DNA from: Tanytarsus gracilentus
Lineage: Eukaryota; Arthropoda; Insecta; Diptera; Chironomidae
Assembly (NCBI GenBank): GCA_038502055.1
Contig: JAXRKN010000035.1
Span: forward strand, 686,501 to 750,500
DNA length: 64,000 bases
Reading direction: 5' to 3'
The position numbers and the translations under genes were made by a program. The first letter of the stretch is position 1, and each line of letters begins with the position of its first letter. The notes under the pieces were generated by a model that worked only from the letters and a program-made list of their open reading frames with translations, had not been told where the DNA came from and did no database searches. This document shows, piece after piece, positions 1 to 12,672 of the stretch.

Positions 1-3000
1 ATTTTAAACTGACTCAATAATCATCAAATTTCACCCAAACAAACTTTTTTAAGTAAACTTGATCCCCAAACATATTTTTTCATTTCCCGTCTCCTTTCAA
101 AATATTTGCAAAGGATTTTTCCTCACACGATTTTCCAACCCCAAGCAGACAATTTTACATTGACTTTTTATCATTTTTATTCACTCACACCCGAAGACAC
201 TTTTTTTATTTCATTTCCATCCATCCATTCTTGTGTAAATATTTGCACACTCAGAGAACATGACTCGACTCGAATTTCCTCTTGCTTTTATTTCTTAACT
301 CAAAAAAAAAATCCCCGAGAACTGAGCAAAAGTGAACAGCGCAGTGAAGAATTTTCTTTTATATCAAATTTACTTCCATTAGCAGTAAACAAACATCGCA
401 TTATATCGAGTGACACTGCACATTTCTGTTTTGCCTTCTGCTGATGACTTTTCAGCTGCATGTTTATTTGTGGAAATTGAGGTTGAAGCGAAGGAAGAAG
501 AAAAGCAAGAAAGTTTTGGGTTTTTTAATGAAGAAAATTTTTAAAATAATCAAAAAAAATTATTTAAATTTTTAAGAATTTTTTTTGAATTTTTTCAGTT
601 TTCAAGATTTTTTTATGAATTTTAAAATTTTTACTGAATTTTTTCAATTTTCATGCAAATTTTAAATTTTCTGAATTTTTTCCAATTTTTACGAATTTTT
701 TATATAAAATTTAAATAAATTTTTTTCATCCAAATTTTACAAAAAAAATCAAAATTCTCCATCAAAATTTTCGACTATATCACCTCAAAAAACTTCACGA
801 TCAAACCCAATTCGACCTCACCTTCATAACTCAAAAAAAAACTTTCCGCCCAAACGTGCATTATCTGTTGCGTGTTGTCTTCCATCGACCGCACACACAC
901 TCACCTATTAAACATTCACACGCCTCGTTTCCACATAATCGGCAAAAACTTTTACTCGAACTTCATATGCGGAAAATCCCCAAAGTTGTTTCAAGTCACG
1001 CTTTAATCATGAAAATGGAAATTGGTCGCGGGGGAAATTCTCGACAAGCTTTCGGTGAATTTTTTTCGCTGTGAGGTTTTAAATAGTTGCAAGTTAATAT
1101 TTTATGGGTGAAAGTCATGTGTGATGATGATGATGAGGGTGTGAAACTTGGGGGTCTGAAAATAATTATTTAATGATGAAACTTTTAATCTTGGATTTAA
1201 TTTAAGTTTTGATATAATTTAAAATTGCATTAATTTTTAACCCTGGATATAATTTAATCTTCGATAAATTAACCTTTGTATTTTTTTAACCCTGGATTTA
1301 ATTTAAAATCAATTTAATTAAATCTTGGATTTAATTTATTATTGCATTTAATTTAATCCTGGATTTAATTTAATCCTGGATTTAATTTATTATTGCATTT
1401 AAATAAATCTTGGATTTAATTTATTGTACACTAAAATTAATCCTGGATATAGTTTGATCTTGGATTTAATTTAATATACTTTTAATTAAATCCTGGATAT
1501 AATTTAGTATAAATTTACACAATATACAATTTAATCCTAGATTATAAATTAATCTTCGTTTAAAATTAAAAATTTCAAGAACTTCAAGAAACTTTTTATT
1601 AAATTTACTTTTCAAACTTTTATTCAATCTCAATCACAATTTCATCGCTGCGGTTATTGAACCAACTTCCATTATGATTTTCTCTCCAGTCTTCTCAACA
1701 AAGCTAATTACAATCACAATATTGTTGTAACGAACTAATTGATGCTTTTTGTCAGATGCTATTGACCTGTTTTGAGTAAATTTATTGACAGTGTTGTTGT
1801 TGATAATTAAATCATGTATTTTACAGTGCTATCAATGACACATCATTTAAATCTGTTTGTTTGAATCTTAATTAATCGCTTGTTTATCTTTTAATTATAT
1901 TTCAAAAGTGTAAAGGGAATTTATTAATTTTAATGTTATAAATTTAATTAAAAATATTTAAAATCATGCAAAACTTAAAAACCTAAGTTTCACACCCTCG
2001 AAAATATTTCATCATCATTTTTAAATTATTTAAAACTTTGCAATAAAATATTTTTCTTCTCATTAATTTTCAACTCAAATAAAATCTCCGGACATCCTAA
2101 TGCAGCTCATCTAGTCAAACCCCAAAGTCTCATAAATTTTCCGTTTTCCCTTAGAAATTTTCTTTGTTTAACTTTCTCATCTTTTTCTTAATATTTTATG
2201 GAAAGACTTTTCTCGAACCGAAGAATGATGAAGAGAGAAAAAAAGTTCTTTGTTAGAAATTTCATAAATCTCTTTTTTGTTTGCATTAATGATTAGATCG
2301 AGAAAAATATTTTAGCAATTTTTTGATGAATTTTTTATGTGCTTGGAAATTATCCAAGTGTACTTAAAGAAATACACAGAGCATGCATTCAAGCGCAGCC
2401 ATTCATCTCCTCGCTGCACAAAAAGTGTCTCATTTAATTTCTTTCAGACACACACAGAAAGCTCTCTAATGAAAAATTATGTCATTTCGCTTGGCAATTT
2501 TTAGCAAGTCACGGACACACACGAGCACATGTGAAAGCGATTTTGTAAGTGGAAGAGAATTGAGAAAGATTTATGAGGTTTGTAATTAAGAAGAAAGAAT
2601 GAGAGCTTTTAGAAGAGAAAATATAAAACGGGATGTTTAAGTGGGATGGAATGGTTTTGAGATGAATTAGGGAAGAAAAATTGAGAAAAAACAATGAGGG
2701 AAATTTTTTTATTTTTATGTTTATTTTTTTAATTTTTGTAATTTTTATATTATTTTAATAATTTATATAATTTTTATAATTTTTACAATTTATTTTTTTA
2801 TTCAAATTTTTTTAAATTCCCAAAATTCTCAATTAAACTTCAAAACCTTTCATAAACTTTGCTAAATTTTCAAAAACATTCATAACTTTGCCAATTTCCT
2901 CAATTCAACCCTTTAACTTAATCTAAAATGTCATATGCGAGTTAAAGAGAGTGTGAAAGGAGATAAAAGAAGATGAAAGAAGTTCATGGAAGTGAGAAAA

Positions 3001-4441
3001 GGGATTTTGGAAAATTTATTCATGTGGAAAGTCATGAGATAATCGAGATGACTTCTCATGTGACATCGAAGCATTTACTAAAGGATAATGCGAAAAAGTT
3101 TGAGGTTAAATAGTTTTGAAAGTTGAGAAATAAACTTTTGAAATTTGATTTAAAATTTTTTAATTAATTTTTAGATTTATTAAATTAACAAATTTAAAAT
3201 ATTATTTCGATTTTTAAGCGTTAAATTAAATTTTAAATTTTGACCGTTAAAATTAAAAATCAAATTTTGACTTTTAAAAATTAAAAATCAAATTTTGACT
3301 TTTTAAAATTTAAAATCAAATTCTAAATTTTAAAATTTAAAAACCAAAATCTAAATTTTAAAATCAAATTTTGAATTTTGACCGTTAAAATTTAAAATCA
3401 AATTTTGAATTTTGACCGTTAAAAATTAAAAATCAAATTTTGAATTTTAAAAATTTAAATTTAAAATAAAATTTTGAAATTTCCTTTAAATATTTAATTC
3501 AGGTTTTTAACCCAAAAAAACTCAATAAATTCATTTCAATTTCCTCCCAAAAAAGTGGCACAAAATTCTTCCTCAAATATAGACATAAAGCTTCGCTGCC
3601 ATGGGGACAATTTCCGTCTGTTAGAAAAAAGGATTAAAAGTGTCTTGTTGACTGACAATATAACCTTACTCAGTTTCTCAATTTAATGCTAAAAGTTGAC
3701 ATAGAGATTGTGGCAGTGAAGGGAGGATTGAGTTAATATTCAAGAATTGTTAGAAAATTTTCTCGGAAGGGTTGAGGAGAAAATTTTTACATTAATGTCG
3801 TTTAATATTTTATGTAAACAGGAAAGTCAACTTGAACATCCTGAGCGAGCTGAAAAGTTTTGTAAATAAAAAAATTTAATAAAAAGTGAAATTTTTTAGG
3901 TTGCAAAAAAATTGAACTAAAATAATTTGAATTTAATTATTTCAAAAACATTCCGTTCCAAAAATTGACGCTATCCGTTGTTGCATCAAGTTCATTTCGA
4001 CAACTCGCAAAAATCTGTCGGCACATGTAGCGACAAATTCCGGGCTATATTTTGTAATTGTATTTAAACTTGCGAAATTTGCAAAAAAAATAATTATGTA
4101 AGCGTGCGAAGAGGTAACACAGCTCTAATCAAATTAAGATTGGAGTGAGAAAAATTCACTTTTATTAACAGTTTCGTTCGGTAACTTGAGGTGGATGAAA
4201 GCAAAAGTGAAGTGAGCAAGAAAAATGCGAAATATTTAACGAAAAAAGTTAGAAATAAAAAAAATTAAATTTGTTAAAGTTTAAATTTATTGAAAAAATT
4301 AAACTTTCAAAAAATTCTTATTTTTAAAAAAATAATTATTAAAAAATTTACAAAAAAAATTAATTAAATTTTTTTGCACCTTAAAAAAATTTAAAAAAAT
4401 AAAATCTAAAAAAATTATAAAAATTTAATTTTGTTACAAAA
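1..4441. other. AT-rich spacer, no gene seen
   Basis: No reading frame here has the composition of a real protein, and no exon chain could be built on either strand. It holds A/T-rich low-complexity DNA, a candidate inverted-repeat element at 1135-1999, and a degenerate A/T tandem array around 3220-3480. It may be upstream sequence or a long intron of a gene outside the window. Confidence 0.6.
1135..1999. repeat. candidate element with 18-bp terminal inverted repeats
   Basis: GAGGGTGTGAAACTT at 1135-1149 is answered by its exact reverse complement at 1985-1999. The match extends three more bases inward with one mismatch. The interior (about 1190-1560) is a degenerate array built on CTGGATTTAATTTAAT. 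No protein is encoded. I cannot show a clean target-site duplication because both flanks are rich in GATGAT. Confidence 0.4.
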
Positions 4442-6027
4442 ATGAATCCGAGTGCGAATCTTTTTGAACAAATAAAAAATATCTGGGATGAGTTTGGAGA
4501 TCCAAGAATGTCCCAATGGTTTTTAACCGCGAATTTGTATCCAATCTGTGGAATTATTGTTACATATTTAACTTTTGTTGTGGTGAGTGAAAAGTTTCAA
4601 TTTATGGAAATTTTAAGTGCATCGTAAATTATTTGAAAATCCCTTTTCTAAATTTAGTTCGTTTTACCATCGATTTTTAACCACAAAAAGCATCCTAAAC
4701 TGAATTCATTACTTCCAAACTATTACTTCATTCACTCAGCTGTGAGTTTATTTTTTGCGATTTTAGGACTTTACTTCGATACAGAAGAGTTCAGGTAAAA
4801 AAATAAAAATTATTTTAAAATATTCTCAACCCTTGAATTCTGTTTTCAATTAAAAAAAATTCAAATCTGGCTTGAGATTGGGCAATTTTTCAATTTATTT
4901 TTCCGCAGATGTGTGAAAGTGATAAAAGCTTTTGATGGATTTCATTTTCTTGTGAGTATTTTTTTAAATTAAATACGATTCAAAAACTTTCAATTTTATA
5001 AAACTTTAACTACAAAATTCATAAATTTCGCCACTTTTGCTTTCAAGATCAATTTCGTATTATTTTTTATATCTTCATCCTCTGAATTCTTGCAGCATGC
5101 CAAAATGGTTTACTTGTGGCTTTGCTTCAAAGTTTCGGAGATGATTGAAACTTTTTTAATGATCATCGTTAGTGGACGAGCGCCAGTGTTCAACATCATT
5201 CACCATTCGCTGCATCCGCTGTAAGTTTTTAGAGTGACTTGAACAAAATTTTATTAAGAAATATTTTTTCTTCATATTTTAATGAATTAAAAAACTTTCA
5301 AGTACATTAAAAAAATTTCAAGGAATTAATTAAAAATTTTAAACTTCTTCAAAAGCTTCATCACAATTTTCATTCACTTTCATCCTGGCGGAAGTTTGCT
5401 CTACTTTGGATTAATTAACAATCTTGAACACACAATTTTGTATTTCATTGTCGCATTGAGATTGAAATCGGAAATGTTCAAAAAAAATTCAAATAAATGG
5501 TTCAAAAAATTTCACATAATCGTTTCGGTGAGTTTTGACAATAATTAAGTATTTGAATTAATTTGAAAAAAATTAAAAAATTTTTTTAGATTGTAATTTT
5601 ATAATTTTTTATTTTTATTCAAAAAATTTCAGATTTGAAATTTTTTTATTTTTTTTCTAAATATTTTTTAGAATTTTTATTTTTATTTAAATTCAATTAT
5701 TTAATTTTAATTTTAATTTTTTGAATATTTTCTCCTTCAAATTTTCAGGTCGGCGCTCTTTTGTTGTCAATAATTTACTTTTTTCAAATTGTGAGTAAAA
5801 AACTTTAAATTTATCTCAATTTAAAATTTTCCCAACAGAAAACCGGAAGTGATTGCACGCCTTTGGCCATCAAAGTTTCAATCCTCGCCGCTCTTTTTAT
5901 TTTTCTCTTCCTCTCGATTGTTTGCCGTTGGAATTACATTTCTCACGATGACGCTTTTGGTAGCACAAAACTTTTAATTTTAATTAATGGAAAATTGCGA
6001 CCGAAAAGAATTGTTGATGCAATTTGA
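4442..6027 (+). CDS. ELOVL-like very-long-chain fatty acid elongase, divergent (copy 1)
   Basis: Seven exons: 4442-4582, 4658-4794, 4909-4951, 5096-5220, 5356-5527, 5749-5790, 5839-6027. They give 282 residues, about the family length (270-320). ELOVL enzymes condense malonyl-CoA with acyl-CoA in the ER membrane. Seen here: several hydrophobic segments, the N-terminal context DEFGDPRM, a histidine-box region reading NIIHHSLHP, a downstream PGGS turn, and EHTILY in place of the usual HxxMY. The canonical HxxHH box lacks its first histidine (Asn instead), so condensing activity is uncertain. A poly(A) signal AATAAA follows the stop at about 6034. Exon sizes of 125 and 42 nt are shared with the copy at 41171, which supports duplication. 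Confidence 0.85.
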
Positions 6028-9000
6028 GTTTTTGAATAAAATCTGGAAGTAATAAATTACCGAAAACCTCGATGATGAATTTGTTTTTCATCCCTTCTCT
6101 CTTTTATCTATAAATTCATTTTTCTCCTTAAGCCAGCAACATCACAAAATCATCATCAAGCCATTATTACATTCTCGATTTTCCGAATGGTTCATGAAAA
6201 ATTAATAATAATGGCAAGAACATCAAGCGGAGAACGGTAAACAATGACGAGGGAGGAAAATTGATTCATAATGATGGTAATTTGGTTTGAGATAAAAATA
6301 AGGAAAGGAAAAAATTGTTGTTTGTTTACGTTGATGAAGGAAATTTTAGAACGGAAGAAAGTTGCAATTAAAATGTTTTGATGATGATGAAATTTTTTTA
6401 AGAGTTTCAAAGTTAAGCTTCATAAAAGTTTTTGACATGTTTTTATAATTTTGAGGGGTGCAGAAAAAATTATTTTTAAATTTTGTCAATTTATTTTTTA
6501 AATTTTGTCAAAATTTTGTCGTGCGCCATTATACGATGTACGCGAAATAAAATCAAATCAAAATATTTTTAAATTTTATTAAATTATTTTTTAAATTTTG
6601 TCAATTTTTTTAATAATTTTTTAAAATTTTTGTAACCATTTTAAAAAATTATTATTTATTTAATAAAAAATCTCAATAAAAATGTTTATCGGAGTGCGAA
6701 AAATAAATAACAATCTTTGCTCGTGTAAGTCGGTCAGAATCATTATCAAGTTTCTTTTTCATTTTTTGCTAAAAATAAAATTCACACAAAAATTAATTTA
6801 ATTAACACTTTCACAATCGCATTTGATGATTTAACAAATAATTGACATTTGCCGATTTTCACATAATTGAGTTAAGTAAACTTGTTAATCTGTTACAACA
6901 AAATTAAAGTGAATCAACGATCTAAATTTTAAAAAATTAATTAGACTGAAATTAATTTTTTTAATTAATTTTTTAAAAAATCTTTTTTTATATAATTTTA
7001 TATTTTTTTTAAAGGATTTTTTTAGAGAAATTTTTTTTTAATATTTTAAATTTTTTTAAAATCCTTCAAAAGAATTTTTAAAATATTTTTAATGTTTGAA
7101 AGTTTAAAATTCAAAAATCTCGTCAAATTTTTAAAATTTCCTTTAAGTCCTCAAAAAATTTTCAAATTCTCAAAAAAAATTTCAAATCCACACAAAATTT
7201 TCAATTCAACACAAAATCAATAAACTTTATCTTTCCTTCCTCTTTAATAATTCTACTCGAAAAAGGATGAAAACGAAAATGGTTGATTAGCTTTCAACAT
7301 GCCATCCTAACATGCCTTCATGATCCTCTCAACGTCCTTTTTTTGCTTCTTTCTTCTGCCTCATTAACTTTGGACTATGTTAAGGAAAGGGATAAAAGAA
7401 AAAGCTGGATGTAGGTTGGACTTTAAGATGTTTATGGCACGAGAAATTTCTAAGAGCATTTAAAAAATTTGAAAGGGTGTCAAGACTTGAAGAATGATGT
7501 TGGAAAATTTTGATTTAATAAAATTATAAAAATTTGAATCAAATAAAAATTGTTGAAAAAAATTTAAAAAAATTTGTATAAAAATTTCAATTCAAATTTT
7601 TCAATCTTCAAAATTTGTCAAAAATTTAATAAATTTTTTAATTGAAAGAAAATTTCCACATTAAAATTGTTTAAACATTTTTTGTTTCAATTTCAGCTTT
7701 AAATTTTTAAGCCTCATTTTTTCTCTCAAATAAAATTTTTCATCTCAAATCTTCCATGAAATCCGCAAGAAAATTTCTTTCTCATTCAACTTCAACATAA
7801 ATTTGTGTGAAAAATCCACAAATCATGAAATCACTGAGTTGAAAACATAAATTCGATGTAGTCTTACAAGCTTGTTACAACTTCTCACTAAATCCACATG
7901 AAAACATAAATTTTGCTTTGGAGAAACTACAAGATGCGATTTGTGAAAAGAGAAATTTCGTCGCATGTGAATTTGTGCAATTTAGCATGAAAAAGGAAAT
8001 AAGAAGAGGCGGAAAAAGATGTTAAGTGAAGTGGAAATGCTCCTGATACAGTTGAGATGTGAAAATTCTTGAGCTTGCAGTTTTTGGGTGAAGTTTTGAG
8101 TTGGAAAAATATTTTTTGGAATTTTAAAAAATTTTAAAATTTTAAATTCCTGAAAAAAATTAAAATAAACTTTAAAAATTTAAAATTTGATCTAAAAAAT
8201 TAAAATTTATTTTAATAAATTAAAGTGATTATTTTTTAAATTTCCTTAATTATCTTTTCAAACCTCCAAGAAAAATTCAAATCTTTCAATTTTCCTCCGA
8301 CCCAAAACTTTCCCTCGAAAATAAAATTTTTCCTCTCACGTTTTCCAATCAATGACTTTTTAATGATTTTGTTTTTCTCGCTTCACGTTCCACACAATTT
8401 TCCTAATTTATAATTTTCATCTCGATCGACAGGCGTCTAATTAGCTTTTTTCGCCGCTTTTCTCTTTTCACTTCGTCAAGGAAACAAATTTTTTTTGTTG
8501 GTTCCTCGTGAAAAGCGATTTAGAGAAAAGTTTTGGTAATTATCAATTCAAATAATGAAAAATCATCAGCAGGAAATTTTTTTTGTAAGTTTTATGGATT
8601 CATTTGATATGATTATCGTAAGAGTGGGTTTTCAATGAGGGGCTGGATACTGTGGTCCGTAATTAAAATTTCCACTAATTGAAAAAATCTAAAAATCTGA
8701 ATTTTTTTAATAATTTTTTTCTCTAAATTTTTCATCTTTAATTAATTTTTTAATCAATTTTTAAAGTAATTTTAGACTGAAAATTTTCCAAAAATCAAAA
8801 ATATTTTTAAACCAAAAATTTCTCAAATTTCCAACCTTAAAAACTTTTTCATCACAAACAACTCAATTAACCAGGAAGTTAAAACTTTTTTCTCCCCTCA
8901 CCAAAAATCAACAACAAAACTTTTCCTTGACATCGACAACCGATTGATTAATTAATTATAAAATTCCTGCAATTGACTTTGAGAGCTTCTCATGGTGGAA

Positions 9001-12000
9001 AGTTTTTGAGCAGCGCTTCGAGGAAAAATCAACAAAACACTTGAAGATTATCGAGATGAAGTTAATTAGCTGCCAAGAGGGGAAAATTAATTTTGATAAA
9101 TTCTAGAAGCCACTTGAAGATTTTACTAATTGAGGAAGCGAAAAAATTGTTAAATTCTGAAATAAATTAGAATTTTTATTTTTCGAGCGAAATTTAAAAC
9201 TGAAATTTCCATCCCTCAACAACCATCGTCGCAATCTTGCATCCACAGCCATCACATATCAATGTCAATTTAGCCAAGTGTCAGGTTTTGTCTCTCACTC
9301 ACACAAAACAGTGAACGGAGGGAAAATAAAGTCATTAATTATGAACGAGAAAGTTTTCACTCACTCATGTCGGTCGGACTCAATTTCAATCCATCTCAAT
9401 CTCATCCATTGTCATATGAAAAGTTGTGTTGTGTTTGAGTAAAATTTTAATCTTGTTTGTGTTGAAACTGTGAACATTGAAAATTGTGCCATGATGGAGC
9501 TTCATGTGAGGACGTTTAGTGAGGAAGTCAATTGTGAAAAATTTCTCGAGTTCAAAGGAATTTTTGGGTGAAGTTGAGATGAAATTTTATCATCGAGTGC
9601 TTAGTGAAGTTTGGTGAAAAGTGAAATCGAGCGAAATGATTTTATGCTACAGGTGAAAAGTGTGACACGAGTGGATGCTTTTAATGATTTTTTTAAGGAA
9701 ATTCTTGCAAAATTTTAAAAAATCTTGAAAAATCTAAAAAATCAAAAAATTAAAAGTCAAAAAATTAAAAAATAGAAAATCTAAAAATCATAAAATAAAA
9801 AATTCAAAAATTTAAAAATCAAAAAATTAAAAATTTAAAAATTAAAAAATTTAAAATTTAAAAATATTTAAAATTTCCCTCAAAACTTTTAAATTTTTCT
9901 TCCTCATCCATCAATCTCCTTCCTCCTAAAGACCTTCCTCCTAAAGACAGATGACCCTCTCTCGTATCAGATAAAAATCTTCTTTTTTCGATTTAATGAA
10001 ACTTTAAATTGAAATGTAATTGAATTTCTCACAAATTGCAGCGCTTCGTCATTGTCAAACGTGAGTAAGCGAGAAGGAGGAAAAAGCTTTCTTTGAAACC
10101 TTGAAAAGTTTATCTTGTATCATGATTTCATCGTGTCTTAATAAAAGAATTAGTGGAATCTTCGAAGCGAAGGAAGAGAATGAGAGAAAAAGAAGAAAAT
10201 CTGAGATTTTTTTGAGTTGAAAAGAAGCAAAAAAAAAATATTTAGTTTCATGTTGTGACCTAGAAAAAAATTAAGCAAAAATCCAAAAAAAAATGAATTA
10301 AAAATTCATAAAATTAAGCAAAAATTCCAAAAATGAAGTAAAAATTCAAGAAATGAAGTAAAAATCCAAAAAATGAGGCAAAAATTCAAAAAATTAATTA
10401 AAAATTCAAAAAATTTACAAAAATCCAAAAAAATTTAACAGAAAATTTCAAAAAATTTTAAAAACATCTTAAAAATATTTAGAATTTTCTCATTTTAATT
10501 TCATCATTTTTCTCATCATTTTGTTCCACAAAAAATAATTTGATACTTTCACAACCATCAAAAGCCATAAACATAAACTCTCGCATTTCCTCTCAGGGTT
10601 AAAAGGAACAAAGAAGAAGAAAGATGAGGCCATTAGAATAATTAGTGTGAGATGGAAGATAATGATGATCCTTAATTTAGTCTTCCCGTCCTCATTCACT
10701 CCGCCATCAATCTCTCCGCCATTCATCCGCTAAAAGGAAGATTGAGATATCAGTTACAAGGTTCCGATGGCTTTAAAATAAGAGAAGAGGTTTAATTAAA
10801 AAAAATTAGAAATTAAAGAATTTTTTCTTTAAAATCTAAATTTTATAAATTTTTACCTCAAATTAATTTTTTACATTAATTTTCCAGCTTAAAAGAAAAA
10901 ATTTAAATTGATTAAAATAAAAAATTCACCTTGAACTCTTTCCTCTCCACTTAGTTGCATCTGCCCATCGGAATGCATTAAAGTCTTCGCGTTGCACGAA
11001 ACGAAGAATAAAAAATCAGCCTCGAAGTTCCATGAAATCAAATCTGACGTTGATTAACGATAATTTTAATGCCTCAATGCGTCTATTTTTTACGCTCTCT
11101 CTCACATCTCGCACTTCTTTTATTCCTTAATCGATCCGCAAAAAAAAATAACCAGTTTGATGCGTTTAAAGAGAGAGAAAAGGGTCAAAGTGAGGTGAAA
11201 ATGCAATTTTTTATGCAAGCGCAAAGTGTGAAAGAATTGAGAAGGTTTTTATGTGAAGCGGATTAACGAGAATCGCTAAATGGCTGTCAGATGGATTTTT
11301 TGAAGTTAAACGATGTGAAAATAAATTTTTTTAAAATATTTTTTTGTGAGACGAAAAATTTAGAGATTAAAAATTTTCCAACGGATTTTTATATTTTTTG
11401 ATATTTCACTTGAGTTTACACTAAAAATTCTACAGTAAAAATTTCCTCGTTAACTTAAAAAATATCTAAAACGTTTTTGACATTTAAAAATTCCCTTTTC
11501 ACATTCCCATTAAAAAATCCTCACACAAAACCATTAAAATCAGGCTAATGTCGTCGGGAATTTTTTTCTCTCTCTCGCAACTTCTATTTTTTCCGCCTGA
11601 TATGTGCTCGGCGATTTGCATATAAATTACACTCTAAAATGGAATAAATTTCAACTTCACATTAGCTGAAAATGCCGCGAGTTGTGTGCATGTGGAAAAT
11701 GTTAAATGAAGTCACTAAATAGCTTGAAAAAAGTTCAGACACACCTTCAAAAAAATGTTCTTGATGGCAGAAGCAGATGAGAGATTTTTTAGCTTTTTTC
11801 ATACTTCTGTGGATTTTATGTTGATTTTAAATGTTTTTAGGGGTTTCGATTTTAATAGTTTTATTTTTTTGGGATAATCTAGAAAGAAAGTTGTGAAATT
11901 ATTTAAAGATTCTGAGAGCCTACAAAGTGATGCAAAATTTCGTTAATTTAGATTAAATTTATTTTATTCAGAAACAAACCCAAAAATTTACTTTTTAAAC

Positions 12001-12672
12001 TTTTAATTTCTAAATTTTGAAATTTTCACTTTAAAACCTCAAAATTCACTCTTTAACCGCTTCTAGTTTCATAAACAGTAACTCGCTCCTTTGAGAGCTT
12101 TTTTCTTCTCACATCACAATTATGATAAAATCGAACAATGAGAAAGCGAAAAACTGACAACGATGAGTTGAAATTTGAGCTTTCACGATGACGCAAAAGA
12201 AGCCAAAAAATAATTTTTCATTTAATTTTGAGGGTGGGAGGAGAAAAAAGTTAATGGATGAGTTGAGTGCTTTACTAATGGAATTGATATTGATATAGTT
12301 TTAAGAAATTTGAAGGAAATATTTTAAAAAATAATTTTTAATAATTTTTTTTTGGAAAAATAGACTGAAAATTTTTAAATTTTAAATTAATTTTCTCTTT
12401 CGTAATTTTCACTTGGTTGATTTTTTGGAAGAATTTAAGGATAGAATTTTACCAATTTTTCCGCTTCTTAAATTTTTTAATTAAATAAATTTTAAATCAC
12501 AAATTTGTAATTTTATGTCTAGAAAAAATCAAAACTTAAAACACGAAATTTTACTCAAAATGTGTTCACGGAAATGTTTAATCAATTTTTTAAACTTGTT
12601 AATTTTGTCAGTCGAAAATTTTCTATAAAACTTCGTGACAAAAATTTATTCAAGTTCATTTCAATCTCGAAA
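6028..12672. other. long AT-rich spacer
   Basis: I see no supportable gene in about 6.6 kb. At 6520-6562 a short less AT-rich stretch ends in GAAATAAAATCAAATC and resembles the 3' tail of a non-LTR retroelement. Simple A/T tandem arrays occur at 9710-9860 and 10260-10440. The short open frames here have lysine/phenylalanine-rich low-complexity composition and are read as noise. Confidence 0.55.
10260..10440. repeat. degenerate AT-rich tandem repeat
   Basis: Several imperfect copies of a unit of about 18 bp, close to AAAAATTCAAAAAATGAAGT, follow each other. Non-coding. Confidence 0.55.

Noticed and set aside
106..1074. Open frames of 112 and 72 codons near the left edge
   Set aside because: Composition follows the local base bias, and I see no domain, splice signals or core promoter.
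2509..2694. Minus-strand 61-codon frame
   Set aside because: Low-complexity Ser/Phe/Ile composition in A/T spacer, with no conserved feature.
12562..12672. 37-codon N-terminal extension of the mucin-like protein
   Set aside because: It is basic, unlike a secreted protein start, and the internal methionine begins a textbook signal peptide.
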